The notes beneath the pieces are model-generated. The model was not told the origin of the DNA. It did not search any database and saw only the letters and a list, made by a program, of their open reading frames with translations. Source: an uncultured Ruminococcus sp. (GTDB lineage: Bacteria > Bacillota > Clostridia > Oscillospirales > Ruminococcaceae). From it: a DNA stretch of 47,433 bases. This document shows positions 7,640-15,558 of the stretch, piece by piece. The position numbers were made by a program, and so were the translations under genes. Position 1 is the first letter of the stretch, and every line of letters begins with the position of its first letter. The DNA lies in NCBI GenBank assembly GCA_902786975.1, contig CADAES010000015.1:1-47433 (forward strand), in the 5' to 3' direction.

Positions 7640-8161
7640 TTACTTGAATTTGATACCGAGCTTATTACTGAGCATATGGTACATTTTCATCTTAACGTCG
7701 TTCTTCTGCTTCTTGTAGATGAACATTACAAGCGCACACGCAGCTATCGAGCCGACAAGTGCAACTACGATCTTGAGCGCAACAGATTTAACAAGAATGA
7801 TAGAAAGTGCAAAAATGATAACTACTGCAACAGCCATGAGCGGAACGCAGAAGGACTGGAATGTTCTGCTGGTGACTTTGATGTAGTGCAGAATATCCTT
7901 CTTGCTGAACGAGTTGTAGTTTCTTGCGATAAAGGTATCCGGTCTTGCCCATGCATAAAAATCCTTCATCGTCTTGAACTCGATAAGGTAATTTGAACCT
8001 GTTGACGTTACACGGTAATCGAGCTGGAATCCGCCGTTTTTAAGCTTTCTTGCGTCCATGATATGAACGATAGTACCTGTTTCTGCCTGCTTCGGGAGAG
8101 TCTTTGTTACAAGAAACTTTCCGTCAATTGCATCTCTGATATCTTTAAGGATATATGCCAT
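7640..8161 (-). CDS. Uncharacterised protein with two C-terminal membrane segments
   Basis: I do not recognise the family. The first about 100 residues are soluble and mixed alpha/beta, starting MAYILKDIRDAIDGKFLV. Two hydrophobic helices follow (about 106-124 and 128-148), then a short basic tail ending GIKFK. Both termini are therefore probably cytoplasmic. AGGAAGG lies about 8 bases upstream of the ATG. It faces the triad operon tail to tail and has its own promoter candidate and terminator. Its place beside sensory genes suggests a membrane partner, but nothing in the sequence proves it. Confidence 0.7.
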   Translation of the reverse strand: MAYILKDIRDAIDGKFLVTKTLPKQAETGTIVHIMDARKLKNGGFQLDYRVTSTGSNYLIEFKTMKDFYAWARPDTFIARNYNSFSKKDILHYIKVTSRTFQSFCVPLMAVAVVIIFALSIILVKSVALKIVVALVGSIAACALVMFIYKKQKNDVKMKMYHMLSNKLGIKFK

Positions 8162-8242
8162 GATCTGATCTTCCTTCCTGACAAAAAGCAGTCATTTTAG
8201 CGTTGATTCATTAGTCGGGTCAATGCCTGACCTATCACTATA

Positions 8243-8271
8243 ATTCTAACATATTTTGAGCCAAAACACAA
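8243..8271 (-). promoter_or_regulatory. Possible promoter for the 7640-8161 gene
   Basis: On the minus strand TTGTGT and TAGAAT are 17 bases apart. The surrounding 216-bp gap is AT-rich and has no other gene. Confidence 0.4.
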
Positions 8272-8377
8272 TAGCAATTTTACGCTTTTTACATTTTGCA
8301 CAATTACTCTGCTTATTTTGCCAATTATTTAAACAATTTGCACATCGTTTTCATCGTATTACCGTGACTGATCAACC

Positions 8378-10024
8378 TTAATTTCCGATATTAGCGATAA
8401 GCTCGTTTATCTCCTTGACCGCATCGGTAACGATCTTGGCACTGTCGTTTGCGGCGGAGATATTCTCGTCGAACGATTCGAGCGATTTAGCGGTCGTTTC
8501 AAGGATAGCAGCCATCTGTTTTACGCTGTTCTCATCCATTGTAGTATTCTTATTACAGAATGCGATGATGTTTTTGAGCAGCTCGTTTACGGTATCCTTC
8601 TTCTCGGCGGTCTTAGCGCCTGCCTCGTCTATCTTGCTGATGCTCTCGCTGATAGCCTTAGCCTTCTCGGATATCTTGGTGGAAAGCTCCTCGACCTTCT
8701 TGGTCTCCTGCTCGAGCTTTGCGTTATCGGCAGCAGAAACGGCGGTTTGCTGAGAATAGTTCACGCAGCTCTGGATAATATTGATGCCTCTGAAGATAGC
8801 TGTTGCAAGCTCACGGCAGGTCTTGAAGCCGCAGTTGCCGCAGTTGATATTTCTCTGAGCGTCGGTAGTCTTGCCCATCTGCTCAAAGATAGGTTCGAGG
8901 TCTGCGTCGGTCGGGTTCATTGTCGCACGGCGAGGAGTAAAGGTCCTTACGAAATCGTTGAGGTCCAGCTCGTCGTCGAGCTTCTTGAACGCTTTTTCGT
9001 CGCCGAATTTCAGCTTGCCCTTATTCTTAGCCTTCGATCTTATATCGGCTTCCATAGCCTTGAAGCTTGAGATAGTATCGTAGCAGGAAGTCTTGGACTT
9101 ATCAACGCCCGAGCCGTAGCCGCAGCCGTAGTCACACGACAGCACATCGAATACCTTTGGCAGCTTTTTGGCATCGGTCTTGGAATAGTGAGCTATCTCT
9201 CTTGAAACTCTCTGAGTACCGGAGGAATAGATAGCGTTGATATCGAGGTTAAAGTTGAGCAGATTATCGCAAAGTCCGCCCGGACGTGAGCACAGCGCAC
9301 CGATCATTCCCGGTCTTTCAAAATACTCATATTCAAAGTTTGCATAATTCTCCCTCGGGATAACGATATCGTTCTTTGCGAAATACTCCATCAGCTTTTT
9401 GAAGGTAACGTTATAGTCAACCAGTCCTGTTTCTACGCACTCGTATTTTCTTGCGATACACGGCGAGAGGACAACGAGCTTTTCGTTCCTTCTGAGATAG
9501 TTCTTTATGTACACAGCGCTGCAAAGTGTAGGGCTGCACACAGGCGGAAGGTTCTGAACGAGAGATGGGTGGTACATCGAGATATAATTCACGACTGCGC
9601 TGCAGGACTCGCTTATCACGTTGGAGACGTTGTTTGAATCTATAACGCCGAGCATCGCCCAGGTATAGATATCCGCACCGAATCCGCCGTCGAATATCAG
9701 AAAGCTTTTCTTTCTGAACCACTCCAGTATTCCCTTCCACTGGTTGGGGAAAGCGGTCTTGATAGCGGGGTCAACGATGATGCCGTACTTTCCGTCGCTT
9801 ATCTTCGACATAAACACAGCGGTATCGTCAACATAGTCTCTTGCGCCGTGGGTACAAGCGTCGATACACTCTCCGCAGGCTATACACTTGTCAGCATTGA
9901 CCGTAGTATAGATCTTACCATTGTCAAGCATCTTAACGATATTTGCTTCGGGTGCCGGGCAACATCTTATGCAGGCGTTGCACCCAACGCACTTATCCGG
10001 CCTGACAATAATTACATCCTTCAT
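8378..10024 (-). CDS. Sensory-type [FeFe]-hydrogenase homologue with coiled-coil signalling tail
   Basis: Two 4Fe-4S ferredoxin motifs come first (Cys 12/15/18/22 and 47/50/53/57). An H-cluster domain follows, with its four ligand cysteines visible: C141 (SESCSAV), C189 (SPCIARK), C297 and C301 (SCDYGCGYGSG). The residue before C141, the proton-shuttle cysteine of catalytic hydrogenases, is Ser140, as in sensory (group C/D) enzymes. A further Fe-S module (CGNCGFKTC, 395-403, plus C420) leads into a coiled coil from about 430 to 548. That tail resembles chemoreceptor-type helices and takes the place of the usual PAS domain. It likely senses H2 or redox state and passes the signal on. Kinase and PP2C genes lie nearby, and such genes are often linked to sensory hydrogenases. 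Confidence 0.85.
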   Translation of the reverse strand: MKDVIIVRPDKCVGCNACIRCCPAPEANIVKMLDNGKIYTTVNADKCIACGECIDACTHGARDYVDDTAVFMSKISDGKYGIIVDPAIKTAFPNQWKGILEWFRKKSFLIFDGGFGADIYTWAMLGVIDSNNVSNVISESCSAVVNYISMYHPSLVQNLPPVCSPTLCSAVYIKNYLRRNEKLVVLSPCIARKYECVETGLVDYNVTFKKLMEYFAKNDIVIPRENYANFEYEYFERPGMIGALCSRPGGLCDNLLNFNLDINAIYSSGTQRVSREIAHYSKTDAKKLPKVFDVLSCDYGCGYGSGVDKSKTSCYDTISSFKAMEADIRSKAKNKGKLKFGDEKAFKKLDDELDLNDFVRTFTPRRATMNPTDADLEPIFEQMGKTTDAQRNINCGNCGFKTCRELATAIFRGINIIQSCVNYSQQTAVSAADNAKLEQETKKVEELSTKISEKAKAISESISKIDEAGAKTAEKKDTVNELLKNIIAFCNKNTTMDENSVKQMAAILETTAKSLESFDENISAANDSAKIVTDAVKEINELIANIGN

Positions 10025-10100
10025 TCTAACACAACTCCTTGAATACTTGCTATATGTTCATATATTTACAAGGCACAAGCCTTTTGTATATAATGCTTTA

Positions 10101-11114
10101 TCAAAGCGACTCTGCGAGCTTTGCCAGAGCATCGAGGTCAAGTCCGCCGTCGGAACTCTTATCGGCTTTCTTTTCCTCCTTCTTGGGCGCTGCCTTCTTA
10201 TCGTCATCAGAAGCTATGGACTGAGCCATATTCATCAGCTTTTCAAGCTCCTCATTTCTTTCCTCGGAAGCCTTATCCTTGGCATTAGCGTAATTATAAT
10301 CGGGTTTTCCGAGCTTAGGCTCCTTAGGAATATCTGCTGCGATCTCCTCGGGAACCTTGAACTTGGGAACTCCGTCCTTCTTGAGGGCTTTTTCAGCGTC
10401 CTTAAGTATAGTTTCGGACTTCAGGATCTTATCGGTGCCGTCGGTCTTGAGCGACTCAAACAGCTCCTTTATCTTAGCGAGTTGAGAGCTGATAGCCTCG
10501 ATATCGGTAAGCATTACAGCCTTCATATTGGACGATGCAGCCTTCATAGCCTCGTCGTCGTTAACAGCCTTAGCCTCGATCTCAGCGGCCTGTTTCTCGG
10601 CAGCATAGACGATCTTAGCGGCTTTATTGTTAGCCTCTATGACCATATTCTCGGCGAGCTTCTCGGAATCCGACTTGAGGTCGTCAGCCTGTCTTCTGGC
10701 GTCGTTGACAACCATTTCGGCAGATTTCTGAGCTTCGATGAACACCTTGGAGAGCATAGCGGCTTCGCCGTCAGCGACCTTGGAGAGCTTATTATTAGCT
10801 TCCTTCAGGTCGTCCTTATTCTTCTTTATCTCATCATTAAGAGCAGTTATCTGCTCGTCCTTAGCTGCGAGCTGTGCTTTGAGGTCTTCATTATTTCTTT
10901 TGAGCGTTTCGTTCTCAGCCTGCACCTTTGCAAGCTCGGCAGCGCTCTTAGCGACGATATCGTCCTCCTTGGTGCCCTTAGCGAACAGGTCACTGCTTTT
11001 CAGCTTATTCTTAAGTTCATAGACCTCTGTAAAAAGGCTTTCAAGGACTTTATCCGTTTCCTGCTTATCGTAACCTCCGAACATTGTAGACTTAATGAAA
11101 ATTGATTCTGCCAT
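10101..11114 (-). CDS. DivIVA-like coiled-coil protein
   Basis: The N-terminus has a DivIVA/GpsB-like motif, FGGYDKQETDKVLESL, followed by two long coiled-coil stretches (about 55-115 and 125-245). A Lys/Pro/Asp-rich, apparently disordered tail ends in LDALAKLAESL. DivIVA proteins gather at curved membrane and recruit partners. The start is the ATG at 11112-11114, since AGGAGG lies 9 bases upstream; the ATG at 11123 touches the ribosome site and is unlikely. It shares a transcript with the hydrogenase homologue 76 bases downstream, and may organise a polar or membrane complex with it. Confidence 0.75.
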   Translation of the reverse strand: MAESIFIKSTMFGGYDKQETDKVLESLFTEVYELKNKLKSSDLFAKGTKEDDIVAKSAAELAKVQAENETLKRNNEDLKAQLAAKDEQITALNDEIKKNKDDLKEANNKLSKVADGEAAMLSKVFIEAQKSAEMVVNDARRQADDLKSDSEKLAENMVIEANNKAAKIVYAAEKQAAEIEAKAVNDDEAMKAASSNMKAVMLTDIEAISSQLAKIKELFESLKTDGTDKILKSETILKDAEKALKKDGVPKFKVPEEIAADIPKEPKLGKPDYNYANAKDKASEERNEELEKLMNMAQSIASDDDKKAAPKKEEKKADKSSDGGLDLDALAKLAESL

Positions 11115-11223
11115 GGATAACATCCTCCTAATGAAAAAAATATCGCTTTCCTTCCGGGAAGCTTAAAATGCTGCTTTCGCTGCAGCTAAAACTCGTTATT
11201 TCGCTCCTCTAATACTTATTAAA

Positions 11224-11252
11224 ATTATACATCAATTTTTATTAAATGTCAA
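11224..11252 (-). promoter_or_regulatory. Perfect consensus promoter for the DivIVA-like/hydrogenase genes
   Basis: The minus strand reads TTGACA, 17 bases, TATAAT. The 5' leader is about 100 bases and holds two small GC hairpins. Confidence 0.88.
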
Positions 11253-11343
11253 TATAAAATCGGTCGTATTTCGGCATTTTATTGTTTTTTTTATTTAGAA
11301 TTTTACTTATTATGTTTAATCATTTATGCAAAGTGACAAGAAC

Positions 11344-11373
11344 GCCCGCAGCGCTGAATACGGCACTGCGGGC
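11344..11373 (-). terminator. Probable terminator after the GGDEF-like gene
   Basis: A GC-rich stem (GCCCGCAG paired with CTGCGGGC) lies 24 bases past the stop codon. The T-tract on the minus strand is weak (TTCTTGTC). Confidence 0.5.
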
Positions 11374-11396
11374 GAAAAGCTATTCGATATTAGTTA

Positions 11397-12995
11397 TCAA
11401 TAAGCGTCCATATCTACGAACGGTGCGGTGTAATCCATTGAAACGCCGTTCTTATTGATCATATCCTTCAGAGTGATAAGAACTGCAGGCGAGATAGCTG
11501 TGCCCTTCTTAACAACTGCTGCTGCATACTGCAGGGATACGACGTCGTTGCCGAGCTTACGAGGTCTTGACAGCTCGCCGAGAGTCTCGTTGATATCGGA
11601 TACAGGGCCGCTTACGTCGTTGGAATCGCACTTAACGGTAACAACGAACTCGTCGGAGCCTGTTCTGTAAACGCTCTGAGCGCCGAAGCGATCCTTGAGG
11701 ATATCGGCTGTGGAAGCCAGAGCTGCGTCACCTACGTCATGGCCGTAGTTGATGTTTACATCGGAGAACTTAGAGATGTTGAACATTGCGAAGAGGTACG
11801 GGCTTGTCGGGCAATCTGCTACCTTAGCGTTGCCGTCGTCGTCCTTACCGAAGTCGTCAACGAACTTGATTCTGTTGTTAACGTCTGTAAGGATATCCTT
11901 AAGAGCTGCGATATGCAGGTTCTTGGTGATGGCAGCCTGTTTTCTCTTGGACTGTTCGAGTCTCTGAAGTGTTGCTTCCTGCTTGATGGAAACTATGTTG
12001 AATATGATGATGAAGATGATACATACTGCGCAGAAGATTATCATCTCGAGGTTGATGGATCTTGAGAACGAGAATACGTCGGAGGACGGTGTTTCGTTGA
12101 ACAGGATCCAGTGGTTCTCACTCATGTAGGAGTAGAATGTTACGTTCTTGTTCTCCTCGAAGTCGCCGTTTTCGTTATCAACAGAATCCTTATACTTCTC
12201 TGTGAGTTCAAGGATCTTCTTATCGGTAGCTTCCTGAGCGACCTTATCGTTATCGTTGCAGAATATGTACTTGTTATCCAGTGAGTTTACCATGTAGAAG
12301 GTAGAGTCGGACTCAACGCTCTTGAGGGCGTCAACGAGCTTGTCGGTAAAGATACCCAGACCAACGAAGCCGATAGGATTTCCGTTATCGTCCTTTACAG
12401 ACTTGTACATTGAAATGATCTGCCTCTTGGTAGCAGGCGAGATGATGATACCAACGTTGTAAACGCCGTCACCTGCATTGCGCATTCCGTCCTGGAGAGC
12501 CTTCAGAGGACCTGCGAACTTTTCGGGGTCTTTCTTGGCATTTCTTGTTGTCATACCAGGGGTATTAGGGTCGGTATGTGTAAGGCAGTGTGTATTCCAG
12601 TCACCTACCCACAGACCCTCGACGCCGATGATAGTCTTGGACATTTCCTCGGTGTACTTCTGGGCAGCTTCAAGAGCCTTGCTTGTTGTGATATCCTTAG
12701 CAGCGGCAGCCTTCAGGGCGTCTGCAGTTTCAGCAGCTTCGATATCGGGTTTGTTCTGAACTACTGTAAGAAGCTCTTTAACTTCAGGTGAGCAGCTGAA
12801 ACCTTTAAGGGTATTCTCGGCGTTCTCGACGAAGCTCTCGATCATGGAAGCCTGCTGTGATGTGATCGACTTCATATGGTCAATGGCATTCTTACGAGTC
12901 TTGGACGATGTGTTGATGACCATAACTACCGTCAAAGCGATAATGGCTAAAACGACGATAGCCGTTGTGATAATTCGTCTTGCAGTTTTGGACAT
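11397..12995 (-). CDS. Two-TM extracellular sensor with degenerate GGDEF domain
   Basis: A membrane helix (about 11-28) is followed by an extracytoplasmic region of roughly 280 residues. That region looks like a double-Cache sensor (GVEGLWVGDWN, GVYNVGIIISPATKRQIISMYKSVKD). A second helix lies at about 312-335, then a GGDEF-fold domain. The signature is RTGSDEF instead of RxGGDEF, and the phosphate-binding and inhibitory-site pattern is poor. I therefore expect no diguanylate cyclase activity, and GTP binding or a purely structural output is more likely. Its ATG overlaps the stop codon of the upstream deaminase-fold gene (TAATG at 12993-12997), so the two proteins are translationally coupled. 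Confidence 0.82.
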   Translation of the reverse strand: MSKTARRIITTAIVVLAIIALTVVMVINTSSKTRKNAIDHMKSITSQQASMIESFVENAENTLKGFSCSPEVKELLTVVQNKPDIEAAETADALKAAAAKDITTSKALEAAQKYTEEMSKTIIGVEGLWVGDWNTHCLTHTDPNTPGMTTRNAKKDPEKFAGPLKALQDGMRNAGDGVYNVGIIISPATKRQIISMYKSVKDDNGNPIGFVGLGIFTDKLVDALKSVESDSTFYMVNSLDNKYIFCNDNDKVAQEATDKKILELTEKYKDSVDNENGDFEENKNVTFYSYMSENHWILFNETPSSDVFSFSRSINLEMIIFCAVCIIFIIIFNIVSIKQEATLQRLEQSKRKQAAITKNLHIAALKDILTDVNNRIKFVDDFGKDDDGNAKVADCPTSPYLFAMFNISKFSDVNINYGHDVGDAALASTADILKDRFGAQSVYRTGSDEFVVTVKCDSNDVSGPVSDINETLGELSRPRKLGNDVVSLQYAAAVVKKGTAISPAVLITLKDMINKNGVSMDYTAPFVDMDAY

Positions 12996-13852
12996 TAATC
13001 TTCACTCTCTTCCTTATTAAATAATTTACGCTTTTTCTTCTGGGCAGCCTTTTCCTGTGCCTTCTTAGCCTTCATATCGTCGATATCCAGCTCGTCCTCG
13101 ACGCTGAAAAGCTTATCGAGTCTGTTCTTCAGATAGCTTCCGCTGTCTGTATCGCCGTTTTCGAGATACTGAGAAGATGTCTCGGCATAGCGGCTCTGAA
13201 CAGGAGGCTTAGCAGGTGCTGCGGGTGCTTCTGCGGCTGCTTCTGCGGGAGCCTGTACCGGTGCGGCAGGCTGTACCGGCTGCTGCGGCATAGCGTACTG
13301 CGGCTGGTTAGGCATCACATACTGCGGCTGGTTGGGCATCGCTGGCTGACCCATCGGCTGACCGGGCATACCCTGGTAGGGCATTCCCTGATACTGTCCC
13401 ATATTTACGGGCATACCGTTAAAGACCATCCCCTGACCCATATTGGGCATCTGAGGCTGGCTCTGAGACTGTATGTACGCACCCATCTGTGACAAAGCAA
13501 CATTCTGGGTAGGCAGTAACACAAGAGTATTGGAGTTTGCGGGGTTCATACCCATTATCCTTGCTGCACAGTCCGAGCAAGGGAGCATAGGCTGGAAGCT
13601 CGCCGCATTGAACACCGCCATTTCGGCGATCGCCGTATCGTTCTCACGCATAACATTGTTGCACATATCAACTTCTGCATGGAACTGCATCGGCATATTG
13701 TTCACCAGCGTCACGCTGCTCACACCAACATAGATCTTGTTGCTGGAGGTGAAAGCTACGCAGATGGTGTCGTTGAAGCTCAGGGGCATATTACTGCTCA
13801 TTCTCTGCGCTGCAACATTTCTGGCTATCTGGCTCATTTCATCGAATAGCAT
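12995..13852 (-). CDS. Second cytidine-deaminase-fold protein with Q/P/M-rich linker
   Basis: The first about 125 residues show H58-A-E60 and P91-C92-S-D-C95, the zinc-ligand and catalytic Glu pattern of cytidine deaminases. The 34-residue His-to-Cys distance is identical to that in the protein at 6382-7509. A linker of MPNQPQY/GMPGQP repeats follows (about 130-215). The C-terminal tail contains SRYAET...YLKNRLDKLFSVEDELD and then a Lys-rich end. It is thus an architectural paralogue of the triad-operon protein. No strong ribosome site precedes the ATG at 13850-13852, and a 250-base structured leader lies upstream. It is coupled to the GGDEF-like sensor gene. Enzymatic activity is not shown. 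Confidence 0.75.
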   Translation of the reverse strand: MLFDEMSQIARNVAAQRMSSNMPLSFNDTICVAFTSSNKIYVGVSSVTLVNNMPMQFHAEVDMCNNVMRENDTAIAEMAVFNAASFQPMLPCSDCAARIMGMNPANSNTLVLLPTQNVALSQMGAYIQSQSQPQMPNMGQGMVFNGMPVNMGQYQGMPYQGMPGQPMGQPAMPNQPQYVMPNQPQYAMPQQPVQPAAPVQAPAEAAAEAPAAPAKPPVQSRYAETSSQYLENGDTDSGSYLKNRLDKLFSVEDELDIDDMKAKKAQEKAAQKKKRKLFNKEESED

Positions 13853-14107
13853 TGAATTTACGCTGCACTTTTACAAAACGCCACAGCTGTTTGAACGGCT
13901 GTGAACGTCAAGGCAGCTACTCCTTTCATATAGAATTTTTCCGGTACGACAGCCCGCACAAAACATTGACCCCCTTTGCTTTCACAAAAGGGACCGTATG
14001 TTTAACACAGGTCGCTGCACCGATGACAGACAAATGGAAACACCAAACGTTTTGCCGGACTTTAGACAGTTATCCGGCAATTACACCAATTTAATATTTC
14101 TTCACTT
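13853..14107 (-). promoter_or_regulatory. Long structured 5' leader of the second deaminase-fold gene
   Basis: About 250 transcribed bases lie between the promoter and the ATG, with no supported full-length gene. Hairpins are visible: TTGCCGGA/TCCGGCAA (14052-14059 with 14073-14080, perfect), CCCTTT/AAAGGG (13972-13977 with 13987-13992), and CACAGC/GCTGTG near 13870-13895. A 23-codon reading frame with an internal AAAGGAG lies about 13861-13932, but I cannot support it as a gene. No known riboswitch is recognised. Confidence 0.5.
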
Positions 14108-14137
14108 ATTGTAGCACATTTCTAACACATTTGTCAA
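14108..14137 (-). promoter_or_regulatory. Promoter for the deaminase-fold/GGDEF-like genes
   Basis: The minus strand reads TTGACA, 18 bases, TACAAT. Confidence 0.75.
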
Positions 14138-14209
14138 GAGATTTAAGGGTTCTAACCTAAAAAAATGTATAAATTCACTAAAACAGCGAACGGTTTTTGA
14201 ACAACACGC

Positions 14210-14824
14210 TTATTTCTTATCAACTATAGAGATATAACCCTTGATTATGTCAACGCAGGTCTGGTAATCCATACTGCTGGTATCGAGGCAGATATTATAA
14301 TTTCTGGCGTCCTCCCAGTTCCTGCCGGTATAGTGCTTATAGTAAGCGCACCTGTCCTTATTGGTCCTTTCGATAAGCTTTGAGGCGTCCTTTTCGCTGC
14401 CGCCGTAGGCATCTATGACGTTTCTGATGGCTGTCTGCTCGTCGCAGTAGATAAACAGCTTTATTACGTCCTTTCTGCCGCTTAGCACAAAGTCGGCACA
14501 TCTTCCGACGATAACGGCAGGCTCTTTATCAGCCAGCTCCTTGATTATCTTCGCCTGGAAGTTAAAGAGGTTGGCGTCGCTTGTGAAGTCCTTGCTGGAG
14601 GGGTCGATAAGGCCGCCCTTATAGACGCCGTTTTTGCGGATAAACGAGGTCTTGAGCTTTTCATCGACTCTGCCGAAGAAGGCTTCGTTGATGCCGCTGT
14701 CCTCGCTTGCGAGCTTTATCAGCTCCTTATCGTAATACTTTACTCCGAGCTGTTCGGACAGCATTTTGCCGATAGTACGTCCGCCGCTTCCCATACCTCT
14801 TGCGATGGTTATTATCCTTGCCAT
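14210..14824 (-). CDS. Cytidylate-kinase-like P-loop protein
   Basis: This 204-residue protein belongs to the cytidylate kinase-like family (Cmk2 type). It has a modified P-loop (ARGMGSGGRTIGKML, residues 8-22), YYDKELI, the VIVGRCADFVL segment and a lid-like region with NKDRCAYYKHYTGRNW. Members are presumed NMP kinases, but their substrates are mostly untested, and true Cmk is usually longer in motif content. It follows livF by 10 bases and is the last gene of the transporter operon. A link to amino acid transport is not obvious. Confidence 0.8.
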   Translation of the reverse strand: MARIITIARGMGSGGRTIGKMLSEQLGVKYYDKELIKLASEDSGINEAFFGRVDEKLKTSFIRKNGVYKGGLIDPSSKDFTSDANLFNFQAKIIKELADKEPAVIVGRCADFVLSGRKDVIKLFIYCDEQTAIRNVIDAYGGSEKDASKLIERTNKDRCAYYKHYTGRNWEDARNYNICLDTSSMDYQTCVDIIKGYISIVDKK

Positions 14825-14834
14825 AAGTATCCTC

Positions 14835-15545
14835 CTATTCTCCGAGGTAGGCTTTTCTGACCTTTTCGTCGTTGAGAAGGTCCGAAGCCTTGCCCGAAAG
14901 GGTTATCTTTCCTGTTTCAAGGACATAGGCTCTGTCTGCTATCGCAAGAGCCTTCTTGGCATTCTGCTCGACAAGCAGAACGGTCATTCCGTCCTTTCTT
15001 ATCGACTCGATAATATCGAATATCTCGCTTACGAAGATAGGCGAAAGACCCATTGACGGTTCGTCCATAACGATTATCCTCGGTTTTGACATCAGCGCTC
15101 TGCCCATTGCGAGCATCTGCTGTTCGCCGCCGGAGAGGGTTCCTGCTATCTGAGTTTTTCTTTCCTCGAGGCGGGGGAATCTTTCGTAGATTTTTGAAAG
15201 GTCGGCTGCGATGCCGTCCTTGTCCTTTCTTGTGAACGCACCGAGTTTGAGGTTATCCAGCACGGTGAGGTTCTGGAAGATACGTCTTCCCTCGGGGACG
15301 TGGGCGATGCCCATTCTGACGATCTTATGTGCGGGGGTCTTGGTAAGCTCGACGCCGTTGAACTGTATCGAGCCGGACTTAGCGGGAAGTATTCCCGTAA
15401 GGGTATGCAGGGTCGTGGTCTTGCCTGCACCGTTTGCACCGATAAGTGCGATGACCTCTCCCTCGTTGACCTCAAAGGAGATGCCCTTCAAAGCCTGTAT
15501 AACGCCGTAGTAGACGCACAGGTCCTTTATTTCCAGCAATGCCAT
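14835..15545 (-). CDS. livF: Branched-chain amino acid ABC transporter ATPase LivF
   Basis: One of the two ATPases that drive high-affinity leucine/isoleucine/valine import. Walker A is GANGAGKTT, the signature is LSGGEQQMLAMGRAL, Walker B is IIVMDEPSMGLSP, and the switch His is replaced by Gln (LLVEQN) as is typical of LivF. The length of 236 is standard. The gene lies 13 bases after livG. Confidence 0.95.
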   Translation of the reverse strand: MALLEIKDLCVYYGVIQALKGISFEVNEGEVIALIGANGAGKTTTLHTLTGILPAKSGSIQFNGVELTKTPAHKIVRMGIAHVPEGRRIFQNLTVLDNLKLGAFTRKDKDGIAADLSKIYERFPRLEERKTQIAGTLSGGEQQMLAMGRALMSKPRIIVMDEPSMGLSPIFVSEIFDIIESIRKDGMTVLLVEQNAKKALAIADRAYVLETGKITLSGKASDLLNDEKVRKAYLGE

Positions 15546-15558
15546 GATAAACCCTCCC

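Noticed and set aside
11397-12995. Active diguanylate cyclase
   Set aside because: The signature is GSDEF, and neighbouring nucleotide-binding residues do not match active enzymes.
13861-13932. Small leader peptide gene on the minus strand
   Set aside because: A 23-codon frame exists, but the AAAGGAG lies inside it and no ribosome site precedes its ATG. It is kept only as part of the leader.
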